A DNA stretch of 38,926 bases from contig NZ_CAAF010000083.1 in assembly GCF_000359125.1 (NCBI RefSeq), positions 1-38,926 of the forward strand. The letters are read 5' to 3'. Numbering within the stretch: the stretch's first letter is position 1; each line of letters begins with the position of its first letter. A program made the translations under genes and the position numbers. Shown in pieces: positions 16,775 to 24,688 of this stretch. Below the pieces are notes generated by a model, which worked only from the letters and a program-made list of their open reading frames with translations, was not told the origin of the DNA and ran no database searches. Origin of the DNA: Mesorhizobium sp. STM 4661. GTDB lineage: Bacteria > Pseudomonadota > Alphaproteobacteria > Rhizobiales > Rhizobiaceae.

Positions 16775-17563
16775 ATGTTCATTACAGCAACGGCGCCGAT
16801 TGTCCAATTGGCAACAAAGCTTAATAGAAAGACCCAGCAAGCAGCACATGTCTTGAGAGCCGAGGGGTTTGGTCGGTTCCTGCAATTGTCAGCATGGTCG
16901 CTGAGCGAACCGCTTAGGTCGCTATGGCTCCGTCGTCGCGTTGGGACCGATGCAAGGCAAGCATCGTCCAAGCTCAAGGCGGCAGAGCGTGGATTGTTTA
17001 TCGATTGTGGTTCAAATATCGGCCAGGGATATAAATACTTTTCTCGGTACTACACTCCCGACCGCTACGACTACGTTCTGGTCGAACCCAACAAGAATTG
17101 CCTGCCGCACCTTGATGCCTTGCGTTCAGAAAATGCGACGATGGAGATCGTCGTCAAGGCGGCAAGCGTGAAAGATGGCTATGTCGAACTATTCGGTCCC
17201 CCTCCAGACCGGTCGGGGCCCACCCACCAGGGTTGCTCGATCGTCTTTGACCACAACGAAAGCTTGTATCAATCGCTACGATTTACTCCGGACCTCGTCG
17301 AAACGTTTTCGCTGTCGCAAATGATCCGAGCGAAGCGTGAACTGTACGACGTGGTCGTTCTCAAACTCGATGTCGAAGGGGCAGAGTACGATATCCTCGA
17401 TGACATGATCCGGTCCGGGAGCCATCGCGATCTCTATGCCGCATATGTGGAATTCCACTCTCTCAAAATGCGGACTCCTGAGAGACGAAAGAAACGCGTC
17501 GCAGAATTCCAAGTCATGGATGCATTCCGCAAGGCGGGCACGCGCTTCCGCGAATGGATATAG
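16775..17563 (+). CDS. FkbM-family SAM-dependent methyltransferase
   Basis: A 262-residue methyltransferase. The SAM-binding motif FIDCGSNIGQG lies near residues 83-93, VLVEPNKNCLPHL provides the acidic ribose-binding position, and VVLKLDVEGAEYDIL near 203-217 is the FkbM signature. FkbM enzymes O-methylate sugars, polyketides or surface polysaccharide units; the acceptor is not visible. ATG 16775 is preferred over 16736 because a clear GGAGG site lies 9 bases upstream. The gene stands alone, in lower-GC sequence than its neighbours, between a toxin-antitoxin pair and a long hairpin, which suggests horizontal acquisition next to the tRNA gene. Confidence 0.85.
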   Translation: MFITATAPIVQLATKLNRKTQQAAHVLRAEGFGRFLQLSAWSLSEPLRSLWLRRRVGTDARQASSKLKAAERGLFIDCGSNIGQGYKYFSRYYTPDRYDYVLVEPNKNCLPHLDALRSENATMEIVVKAASVKDGYVELFGPPPDRSGPTHQGCSIVFDHNESLYQSLRFTPDLVETFSLSQMIRAKRELYDVVVLKLDVEGAEYDILDDMIRSGSHRDLYAAYVEFHSLKMRTPERRKKRVAEFQVMDAFRKAGTRFREWI

Positions 17564-17575
17564 CGTCTTTGATTA

Positions 17576-17625
17576 GAATCTCGGGCAAGCCAGCCATCTC
17601 AAGATGACTGGCTTGCCCGAGATTC
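17576..17625. terminator. Long perfect hairpin between convergent genes
   Basis: Arms 17576-17593 (gaatctcgggcaagccag) and 17608-17625 are perfect 18-bp inverted copies. The 14-base centre folds further (catct/agatg) after one mismatch. It lies between the FkbM stop and the iorB stop, which run convergently, so a bidirectional terminator is likely although no T-run follows on either side. Confidence 0.6.
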
Positions 17626-17650
17626 CTGAGTGGTTCGGACCCGGAGCGTT

Positions 17651-19234
17651 TCAATTTTCCAGATGCGAGCCCAACGACGCCACGGTCTTCAGCGCGCCGT
17701 CGAGCATGTCGCCCTTCTCGTCCTTGAGTGCGGCTTCGCGCAGGCGCCTGATCCAGTCGGCGGCGTCGGTGCGGCCCTTGACCAGGTCGAGCGCCGACAG
17801 CACGCGATCGAACTTGGATTGCGCGCGGACATGAGTGTCGCTGTAGCCCTTGATCAGCCGGCGGCAGTTGAGGATCTCGACGGCCAGCGCGTAGTCTTGC
17901 CGAACATGGCCCAGCGCCAGATCATACCAGCGTTCGAGATGCGCGGTCTCGACCTTGTGGCGCAGCAGGCGGCGACGCCAGCGGCGCAGGCCGCCGATGA
18001 ACCAGAGCGCGGTGAAACCGGCAAAGCTGTCGGTGCGGATGTGGCGGCCGCGATTGATGCGGCGATCGAGAAAGGCCGCGAGCTTCGGCCGGCTCTCGAT
18101 GTAGCTGCCCAGCCCCGCCGGCAGCGTGCCGCAGAATTCCTCGATGCGCGGATGGAAATATTCCGTCACCTGCAGCACCGTTCCGTCCTTGACGCCGATC
18201 TCGCGGCGCACCCGCCTGTCGCGGGTCGAGCGGGTCTTGAGGTCGGCGACGCGGATCATGTCGTCGTAGCACATGGCGTTGGCCAGATGCTTTGCCGCTG
18301 ATATCGACAGCGCGTAGGCATGGTCGGCGCTATCAAACGCGACGGCACGGTCGAGCCGGTCGAGATACTCGCCGCCATAGGCGATATCCTGATAGTCGAC
18401 GATTTTTTTCAGGCCGCGCAGCGCCATGTCGCGAACAGGAGTCGGCAAAGCATCGATACGGGCAGCCAGTTGCTGCCAGCCCTGCAAGAGGTTTTCCGGC
18501 CCGCTCACCTTCGTCGTCATTTCAGAACCGGTTTCGGGGGCCGCCGGCTTCTCCGTTTTGTCCCAAGAGGCAGCCCCGGCAATGCCGTGCGCGCGGTCAA
18601 AGGAAGCGCCGAAGGCGGCGAGGCTGGCCTTGACGCCACGGCCACCGGCACTGATCGCCTGCTCATAGCTTTCGCGGGTGAAAGGCAGCGCGCCGGATCC
18701 GGCCAGCGCGCCGAGCAGGCTGGCCGAGATCATCGAGCCGTTGTCGGCGGCGATCTTCTCCATGTCGAAGGCGATGAAGCGTTTTGCCGCCGCTTCCGCC
18801 GTCGCCTGCACCTTGGTGGACGAGGCGCGGCCGTCGCCGGGTTCGATCTTTTCCGAGACGGCGGCGATGCGGTGCGAAGAAGCGATCAGCGTGGTGCGCT
18901 CGGGCGTGACAAAACCCCTGATGATGGCGCGGCCGGCTTCCATCAATTCGGCCGCGATCAGAATGTCGACATCGCCTTGCGAAGGTGACAGCGCAAAGAC
19001 CGGCAGCCGGCCGGTGTCACGGCACATCTCGACATAGTAGATGGTGGCGCCGGTGCGCTGGGCGACGCCGGCCACCGAAGTCGATTGCGCCAGATAGCCG
19101 TTGCGCTCGGCGACGTCGGTGATCCAGTCGGCCAGCACGCCGCCGCCCTGGCCGCCGACCGCCAGAACGGCAAGCTTGATGACGCGCTCGTCATCAGCAG
19201 CGCCGGTTCTCGAACGCGATGACGGCTCAAGCAT
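17651..19234 (-). CDS. iorB: Indolepyruvate-type ferredoxin oxidoreductase, beta subunit
   Basis: A 527-residue subunit of a thiamine-diphosphate 2-ketoacid:acceptor oxidoreductase. The N-terminal pyruvate-ferredoxin oxidoreductase gamma-type domain begins VIKLAVLAVGGQGGGVLADW (about 18-37) and covers about 200 residues. A C-terminal extension of about 300 residues (the DUF6537-like part, from LQGWQQLAARID onwards) is typical of bacterial fused forms and absent from the short archaeal IorB. The ATG overlaps the iorA stop by eight bases, so the two subunits are coupled. Substrates of the family are aryl 2-keto acids, converted to acyl-CoA and CO2. It is last in a leftward operon of iorA, marR and an FAD oxidoreductase. 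Confidence 0.9.
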   Translation of the reverse strand: MLEPSSRSRTGAADDERVIKLAVLAVGGQGGGVLADWITDVAERNGYLAQSTSVAGVAQRTGATIYYVEMCRDTGRLPVFALSPSQGDVDILIAAELMEAGRAIIRGFVTPERTTLIASSHRIAAVSEKIEPGDGRASSTKVQATAEAAAKRFIAFDMEKIAADNGSMISASLLGALAGSGALPFTRESYEQAISAGGRGVKASLAAFGASFDRAHGIAGAASWDKTEKPAAPETGSEMTTKVSGPENLLQGWQQLAARIDALPTPVRDMALRGLKKIVDYQDIAYGGEYLDRLDRAVAFDSADHAYALSISAAKHLANAMCYDDMIRVADLKTRSTRDRRVRREIGVKDGTVLQVTEYFHPRIEEFCGTLPAGLGSYIESRPKLAAFLDRRINRGRHIRTDSFAGFTALWFIGGLRRWRRRLLRHKVETAHLERWYDLALGHVRQDYALAVEILNCRRLIKGYSDTHVRAQSKFDRVLSALDLVKGRTDAADWIRRLREAALKDEKGDMLDGALKTVASLGSHLEN

Positions 19235-21380
19235 CGGCGAATGTCAGGCGCCGGCTTTCGCGGCGGCGCTGCAAGAGGCCGATCACCGCGCGACGCGAAC
19301 TTTCGAGGAAGCGATCCCAGCGGCCGGGATTGTGGACCACGTCGGCGCGGTAGAAGGACGGGCACAGCACCGCCGCATCGGCGACCTCGCCGCAATTGCC
19401 GCAGCCGACGCAGCTCTGGTCGATATGCGCCACCGGATCGTCGCGCAACGGATCGTCCAGCGACTTCACCGACAGCGACGGGCAGCCGGAAAGCCGCATG
19501 CAGGCGTGGTCGCCGGTGCAGATGTCCTCGTCGACGCCGAACTTCGGCTTGACGACGCGCGTCCCGCCTTTGATCGCCTTGTCGACCAGCGGCTTTTCGC
19601 GGCGCTGGCGGTTCAGCATGCATTCGGACGAGGCGACGATGATTTTCGGGCCCTTCTCGTCCGTCGTCAGCGCCTCGCGCAGCGTGGCCTGCATCTTGCC
19701 GACATCGTAAGTGCGGTCGATGTGGCGCAGCCATTTGACGCCCATGCCTTTCACCGCTTCGGTGATCGGATGCTTGGTCGACTTGGTCTTGTTGCCCGCG
19801 CGGGATGAAAGAATATCCTGTCCCCCCGTCGCCGCCGAATAAAAATTGTCGACGATGACGATGACGCCATCGTTCTTGTTGAACACCGCATTGCCGATCG
19901 AGGAGGTCAGGCCGTTGTGCCAGAAGCCGCCATCGCCGACGAAGGAGATCGAGCGGCGTTTGGCGTCGGGCGAATTGAAGGCCGAGGCCGAGGCCGGCCC
20001 CAGCCCGTAGCCCATGGTGGTGGCGCCGAGCTCGAAGGGCGGCATGATCGAGAACAGATGGCAGCCGATGTCTGAGGCGATGTGGTGTTTGCCGAGTTCC
20101 TGTTCGACCAGCTTTGTCGCGGCGAAGATCGGCCGCTCCGGACAGCCGATGCAGAAGCCGGGCGGCCGACCAGGCACGACGTTGATCAGATCGGCGGTAT
20201 CGACGCCCTCGCCCGATTTGTTCGGCGCGCGCACCTCACCCGGCAGAAGATGCGGCGCCTCAGTGCGCAGGAAAGAACCGATGCCATCCAGCATGACCTG
20301 GCCGGTGTATTCGCCAGCCATCGGCAGATGTTCCTTGCCGACGAGTTTTGTGCCACGCCCGGCCTTGTGCAGCATCGAGGCAAAGGCCTGCTCGATGTAG
20401 TTGGGCTGGCCTTCCTCGACGACCAGCACGGCATCCTTGCCCTCGCAGAAGGACAGGAACTCGTCGTCGACCAGCGGGTAGACGGCATTGAGCACATAGA
20501 GCGGCACGTCGGTGTCGCCATAGGTGTCGGCAAGGCCGAGCCGCTGCAGCGCGCGGATGACCGCATTGTACATGCCGCCCTGCATGACGATGCCGACCGA
20601 GCCGTGATCCGAGCCGAAGAATTCGTTGATCTTGCGGCTCTTGATGAAATCCACCGCCGCCGGCCAGCGTTTCTGCACCTTCTCCTTCTCATGCAGGAAG
20701 GAGGCGGGCGGCAGCACGATGCGACCGGTGTCGCGGCGCGGTGCGTTCAGCGCATCGGCCACCGACATTGGCGGCCGCTTGTTGTCCTTGGCGATGAAAT
20801 GGCCGTGGACATGGCAGCAGCGGATGCGCACCTGCAGCATGACAGGCGTGTTGGAAGCCTCGGACAGCTCAAAACCGTCCTCCACCGCCTTGACGATCGA
20901 CGGCAAATTGGGGCGTGGGTCGAGCAGCCAGACCTGACTCTTCATGGCGAAGGCATGGCTGCGCTCCTGCATGATCGAGGAGCCTTCGCCATAATCCTCA
21001 CCGACGATGATCAGCGCGCCGCCGGTGACACCGCCGGAGGCGAGGTTGGCGAGCGCGTCGGAGGCGACATTGGTGCCAACCGTCGACTTGAAGGTCGCCG
21101 CACCGCGGATCGGATAGTGCACCGAGGCGGCCAGCATGGCGGTGGCGGTGGCTTCGGAGGCGCTGGCCTCGAAATGCACCCCGAGCTCGCCCAGAATGTC
21201 CTGCGCGTCGGCCAGCACGTCCATCAGATGGCTGATCGGCGCGCCCTGATAGCCGCCGACATAGCCGACGCCGCATTGCAGCAGCGCCTTGGTGATGGCG
21301 AGGATGCCTTCGCCGGCAAACTCCTCGCCGGCGCCGAGCCGGAGCTTCTCGACTTCCTTGGCAAAAGACCGTTCGGCCAT
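19227..21380 (-). CDS. iorA: Indolepyruvate-type ferredoxin oxidoreductase, alpha subunit
   Basis: A 717-residue catalytic subunit. The N-terminal pyrimidine-binding region has YVGGYQGAPISHLMDVLADA. The thiamine-diphosphate motif is GDGGFWHNGLTSSIGNA near residue 481, completed by VIVDNFYSAATGGQD. The C-terminus carries a ferredoxin-like segment (about 615-675). The second cluster site is complete (CVGCGNC...LCP). The first is CTGDHACMRLSGCP with three Cys and longer spacing than the usual CxxCxxC, so one cluster may be lost or atypical. The enzyme converts an aryl-2-keto acid, CoA and an acceptor to aryl-acyl-CoA and CO2. A GGAGT ribosome site precedes ATG 21380. The marR gene ends 45 bases upstream and a small GC hairpin lies in that gap. 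Confidence 0.93.
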   Translation of the reverse strand: MAERSFAKEVEKLRLGAGEEFAGEGILAITKALLQCGVGYVGGYQGAPISHLMDVLADAQDILGELGVHFEASASEATATAMLAASVHYPIRGAATFKSTVGTNVASDALANLASGGVTGGALIIVGEDYGEGSSIMQERSHAFAMKSQVWLLDPRPNLPSIVKAVEDGFELSEASNTPVMLQVRIRCCHVHGHFIAKDNKRPPMSVADALNAPRRDTGRIVLPPASFLHEKEKVQKRWPAAVDFIKSRKINEFFGSDHGSVGIVMQGGMYNAVIRALQRLGLADTYGDTDVPLYVLNAVYPLVDDEFLSFCEGKDAVLVVEEGQPNYIEQAFASMLHKAGRGTKLVGKEHLPMAGEYTGQVMLDGIGSFLRTEAPHLLPGEVRAPNKSGEGVDTADLINVVPGRPPGFCIGCPERPIFAATKLVEQELGKHHIASDIGCHLFSIMPPFELGATTMGYGLGPASASAFNSPDAKRRSISFVGDGGFWHNGLTSSIGNAVFNKNDGVIVIVDNFYSAATGGQDILSSRAGNKTKSTKHPITEAVKGMGVKWLRHIDRTYDVGKMQATLREALTTDEKGPKIIVASSECMLNRQRREKPLVDKAIKGGTRVVKPKFGVDEDICTGDHACMRLSGCPSLSVKSLDDPLRDDPVAHIDQSCVGCGNCGEVADAAVLCPSFYRADVVHNPGRWDRFLESSRRAVIGLLQRRRESRRLTFADA

Positions 21381-21425
21381 TTTCTTACTCCTTCCGTTAC
21401 CGCCGGGCTTCGGCGGCGCGTAGGT

Positions 21426-21908
21426 CTAGATGTCGTGCTTGCGAATGTTCTTCAGCATCTTCAGCAGCGTGGCGATGAGTGCTGCATATTCGGCATCGTC
21501 GATGCCGTCGAACATCGCCTCGAACGCATCATGCATGGCCGGCCAGGCGCGGGTGAAATCGGCGCGGCCATCGTCGGTCAGGAACACGTGGCGAATGCGG
21601 CTGTCGGTGACGCCCTGCTCGCGCCGCACAAGGCCCTGCCCTTCCAGCGTGTCGAGCGTCCGGCTCAAGGTCGACTGCTCGATGACCGTATAGACCGAAA
21701 GGTCGTTGACGGTGACGCCGTCGGTGACCGACAGCACGGCCAGCGTGCGGACCTGCGGGATGGTCAGGCCCTGCTTGCGGAAATCGTCTCGCAAGGTGGC
21801 GTTGTAGCGGCCCATGATGCGGTTCATCAGATACGGCGCGAATTGCTGCAGGCCGATCTGGCCGAGGGTCGAGATGCGCTGGCGTTTTTCGGGAACGCTT
21901 TGTTCCAT
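21426..21908 (-). CDS. MarR-family transcriptional regulator
   Basis: A 160-residue winged-helix repressor. The recognition region is visible: IPQVRTLAVLSVTDGVTVNDLS, then EQSTLSRTLDTLEGQGLV, and the wing GVTDSRIRHVFLTDDGR. MarR proteins usually respond to small aromatic acids or their CoA esters and bind palindromes near their own operons. The start at 21908 overlaps the upstream oxidoreductase stop by one base (TGATG). Its setting in the leftward operon suggests it controls that operon and perhaps the divergent one from the 24583-24655 intergenic region. This is inference from context. Confidence 0.9.
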   Translation of the reverse strand: MEQSVPEKRQRISTLGQIGLQQFAPYLMNRIMGRYNATLRDDFRKQGLTIPQVRTLAVLSVTDGVTVNDLSVYTVIEQSTLSRTLDTLEGQGLVRREQGVTDSRIRHVFLTDDGRADFTRAWPAMHDAFEAMFDGIDDAEYAALIATLLKMLKNIRKHDI

Positions 21909-23479
21909 CACAGCCTCCCCGCCAACAGGAAGCCGGAGCCGCCGCCAAGTCCGGCGCCGGGATGAGTGGAGGCGCCGATATGGTGGAGGCCCCTGATGCC
22001 GGTGTCGTGGTTGCGGCTTGCCTTGAACGGCCGCCACAGGAACGACTGATCGATGGTCGAGGAGCCGCCATAGGGATCGCCGCCGACCAGGTTGATGTTC
22101 ATGGCTTCCAGATCGGCCGGCGAATAAGCGCGGCGCGCGATCACGCTGTCCTTGAAGCCGTCGATATGGTTGCCGAGGATCGCTTCGACGCGATCGGCAT
22201 AGGCCTCGCGCAGCTTCTCGGTCCATTGCCCGTCGGCCGGTGCCTTGATTTTGCCGGCGGCATCGCCCTTGATGCGGCGCGGCGCCTCCGGCAGTTGCAG
22301 CCACAGGATCGCCTTGCCGTCGGGACAGCGCGACGGGTCGAGCGCGTGCGGCTGGCCGACGCAGATGGTCGGCACCTCCGGCAGCAGGCCACGCACCGCC
22401 TCGTTGCAAGCCTTGGAGACGCCGTCCAGACCCGGTGTCAAATGCAGCAGCGCCACCTTGTCGAGGCCCTCGCCGCGCCAAGCAGGTGGCTTTTTCAGTG
22501 CATAGTGGATCTGGAAATTGCCCTTGCCGTAGCGGTATTTCTGGGTCGCCTCGACGGCGGCCTCCGGCGCGTCCTTGCCCAACAGCCGACCGTAAAGCTG
22601 GGTTGGCGTAACCGAGCAGACAACGCTCTTGCTCGCCGCGATCGTCTCGCCCGAGGCCAGCCGCACGCCGCTGGCGCGACCATTGCTCTGGACGATCGAG
22701 GCGACATCGGCGCCGGTGCGGATTTCGCCGCCCCTTTCCCTGATCAAGGCTTCGAATGCGGCAAGCAGGTTCTTCGCCCCACCCTTGACGATCGGCGCCC
22801 CGGCGGCCTCCAGCGCAAAGGCGATTACCTTGGCGATCTGGCCGGAGAAGGCGTCTTCGGGACCGAGGCCGGCATGCAGCACCCAGGGGGCCCACAGCGC
22901 CTGGATGGTTTCAGACTTATAGGTGCTTTCAAGCCAGCCACGCGCCGGCACCAGCGCTTCGCCGAGAAAAGCGGCAAGATTGCGCGGGCTTCGCCGCCAA
23001 GCCTCGCCTGCGAGCAGCCTGGTCGTCGGATAAGACCACAGGCCGCCGCCGAGCAGACCGAACAGCAGGCCGGCGTTGCGCTCGATCTCGCCGACATCGC
23101 TGCCGTGCTTGTCGCCGTCGCCTGCCGAGATCGCGTTGAGCGCCGCGATGTTGGCGGCGCGGTCGGTGCTGAGCACGGCATGGCTGCCGTCGGGCCGCAG
23201 CACACCTGTAGGCGTGGCGGTGTGGCAGAACTCCAGCCCGTGGCGCGCCAGATCCTTGCCAAGCGCCGCATAGGCGGGCGAGGTGATGAACAGCACGAAA
23301 GTCGTCGCCATCACGTCATGGATGAAGCCGGGTGCTGTGATCTCCTCGGTGCGCATGCAGCCGCCGATGCGGTCGTTGCGCTCGAGCACCAGCACCTTCG
23401 CACCCTTGCCGCCAAGCATCGCCGCGCAGACCAGGGCATTGATGCCGCTGCCGACGATGATGTGATCGGGCGCGTTCAT
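21908..23479 (-). CDS. NAD(P)/FAD-dependent oxidoreductase (phytoene desaturase/amine oxidase-like), copy A
   Basis: A 523-residue flavoprotein. The dinucleotide-binding motif HIIVGSGINALVCAAML is at residues 6-22 and is followed by the ER/GG motif VLERNDRIGGCMRTEE. A C-terminal FAD-closing segment reads GLHHIGASTHPGAGLGGGSG. The family includes phytoene desaturases, amine oxidases and many uncharacterised soil-bacterial oxidoreductases; the reaction is not known. The divergent gene at 24689 encodes a clear paralogue with the same layout. It is cotranscribed with marR and iorAB, so it probably acts on an intermediate upstream of the 2-keto acid step. A palindromic repeat separates it from the hydrolase gene at 23791. 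Confidence 0.88.
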   Translation of the reverse strand: MNAPDHIIVGSGINALVCAAMLGGKGAKVLVLERNDRIGGCMRTEEITAPGFIHDVMATTFVLFITSPAYAALGKDLARHGLEFCHTATPTGVLRPDGSHAVLSTDRAANIAALNAISAGDGDKHGSDVGEIERNAGLLFGLLGGGLWSYPTTRLLAGEAWRRSPRNLAAFLGEALVPARGWLESTYKSETIQALWAPWVLHAGLGPEDAFSGQIAKVIAFALEAAGAPIVKGGAKNLLAAFEALIRERGGEIRTGADVASIVQSNGRASGVRLASGETIAASKSVVCSVTPTQLYGRLLGKDAPEAAVEATQKYRYGKGNFQIHYALKKPPAWRGEGLDKVALLHLTPGLDGVSKACNEAVRGLLPEVPTICVGQPHALDPSRCPDGKAILWLQLPEAPRRIKGDAAGKIKAPADGQWTEKLREAYADRVEAILGNHIDGFKDSVIARRAYSPADLEAMNINLVGGDPYGGSSTIDQSFLWRPFKASRNHDTGIRGLHHIGASTHPGAGLGGGSGFLLAGRL

Positions 23480-23540
23480 CGACGATTGCTCCCCGCCGAC
23501 AGGAGATGGAATTCAATCGCGCGGGGCGGCGTTCCTTCGC

Positions 23541-23697
23541 GCTCCCCTCTGTCCTGCCGGACATCTCCCCCACGAGGAGGGAGATTGGCCGTCACCACTG
23601 CCTTCGCCAATTTCCAACGTCGCAGGAATAAACGGGGCGCCGAAGCCGCCAATCTCCCCCCAAGTGGGGGAGATGTCCGGCAGGACAGAGGGGGGCG
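23541..23697. repeat. Mosaic palindromic intergenic repeat, copy 2
   Basis: Arms gtcctgccggacatctcccc on the left and its inverted copy near 23670-23690 on the right enclose a centre with cttcgccaatttccaacgt and gcaggaa. The centre is close to copies 1 and 3. It fills much of the 311-base gap between the hydrolase and FAD oxidoreductase genes on the minus strand. No other gene or site is seen in that gap. Confidence 0.85.
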
Positions 23698-23790
23698 CCG
23701 TAAAGCGCCAGCGTTGCAACGCTGCCGCTCCCAAATCGTCACTACAGCGTTGCCTGCGAGCATGATCTTCTCCCGAAGACCGCCGGCTGC

Positions 23791-24582
23791 CTATTGTCTT
23801 GGCACCAGCGCCAGCGCGCGGATCGGGCTGCCGGTGCCATGCTCGATCTTGAGCGGGGCTGCGATCAGGATGGCGCCCTTTGGCGGCAGCCGGTCGAGGT
23901 TGCAGAGGCTGGCGAGGCCGTAGCGGTTGGCCTTGTGCATCAGCGTGTGCGCCGGGAATGGCGGCTCCATGCCACCGGCCTTGCCGGCATCGGTGCCGAT
24001 CGTCTCGCTGCCCCAGCCCTTGATGTCCTTGCCGATCAGGAACTGGATGGCTTCGGCGGTCGGGCCGGGCGTGTGCGGGCCGGTCTCGTTGGCGTTGAGG
24101 AACTCGGCTTCCGAGCCGTTGCGCTTGTACCAGTCGGTGCGCATCACCACCCACTCGCCGGCATTGATCGTGCCGTGCTTGGCTTCCCACGCCTTGATGT
24201 GATCGACGGTGAGCAGGAAATCATGGTCGGCGGCGGCTTCCCTGGAGCAGTCGATGACATTGACCGGGCCGACGAAATTCTGCGCCGGAATAGTGTCGGT
24301 GGCGCCGTCCGGATAGTCCTTGCCGGTGATCCAGTGCTGTGGCGCATCGAAATGCGTGCCAGAATGTTCGCCGAGCTTCAGCCAGTTCCAAGCCCACCAT
24401 GGGCCGTTCTTGTCATAGCGGGAGATCGAGTGGATCTCGACCTTCGGCGTATCGACGGCGAGCTCCGGCGGCAGCTTGATCAGCGGCGTATCGGGCCCGA
24501 GCGGCGCCGACAGGTCGACCACCTGGATGGCGCCAGAAAGCAGTTGGCCGGCGACCTCGCCGAGGAGTTTTTGCGTGTCCAT
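23791..24582 (-). CDS. Cyclase-family metal-dependent hydrolase (isatin hydrolase/kynurenine formamidase-like)
   Basis: A 263-residue hydrolase of the cyclase (KynB-like) fold. The metal-binding motif HSGTHFDAPQH spans residues 73-83 with His73, His77, Asp79 and His83 in place. Further conserved blocks are GATDTIPAQNFVGPVNVIDCS, EWVVMRTDWYKR and PPFPAHTLMHKANR. KynB opens N-formylkynurenine and isatin hydrolases open the isatin lactam with Mn. This protein is longer than KynB (about 210 residues), and its HKANRYGLASL and KEPLKI-type C-terminus are, in my memory, closer to isatin hydrolases. That choice is a judgement by eye. It starts the leftward operon and is divergent from the FAD oxidoreductase at 24689. 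Confidence 0.85.
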   Translation of the reverse strand: MDTQKLLGEVAGQLLSGAIQVVDLSAPLGPDTPLIKLPPELAVDTPKVEIHSISRYDKNGPWWAWNWLKLGEHSGTHFDAPQHWITGKDYPDGATDTIPAQNFVGPVNVIDCSREAAADHDFLLTVDHIKAWEAKHGTINAGEWVVMRTDWYKRNGSEAEFLNANETGPHTPGPTAEAIQFLIGKDIKGWGSETIGTDAGKAGGMEPPFPAHTLMHKANRYGLASLCNLDRLPPKGAILIAAPLKIEHGTGSPIRALALVPRQ

Positions 24583-24688
24583 GGTCTCTGTTCCCTCTTT
24601 CTCGATGATGCTGAAGGCTCGTTGCGGCCCTTAATATCCTACTAGACGAAAACATATGCATCTGCAATTATCTTTAAGCATAAAGGAA
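24583..24688. promoter_or_regulatory. Divergent control region of the two catabolic operons
   Basis: This AT-rich stretch (against a GC-rich background) separates the leftward hydrolase operon from the rightward FAD oxidoreductase gene and must hold both promoters. It contains nested inverted repeats: TATGC and GCATA flanking an 18-base spacer (about 24653-24681), TGCATCTGCA inside that, and CTTTA-agca-TAAAG at about 24672-24685. These are candidate sites for one of the two MarR proteins. No single site stands out as certain. Confidence 0.35.

Noticed and set aside
20082..21965. A 627-codon open frame on the + strand opposite iorA and marR
   Set aside because: It crosses two real genes in antisense, has no recognisable motif, and consists of His/Gln/Arg-rich shadow sequence.
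21962..23923. A 653-codon open frame on the + strand opposite the FAD oxidoreductase
   Set aside because: It is antisense to a gene with clear motifs, has an Arg/Gly/Ala-rich composition with no domain, and reads through a palindromic repeat. It is a GC-rich shadow.
23791..24582. Naming the hydrolase KynB outright
   Set aside because: The metal motif is shared by several hydrolases of the fold, the length differs from KynB, and no other kynurenine pathway gene is nearby.
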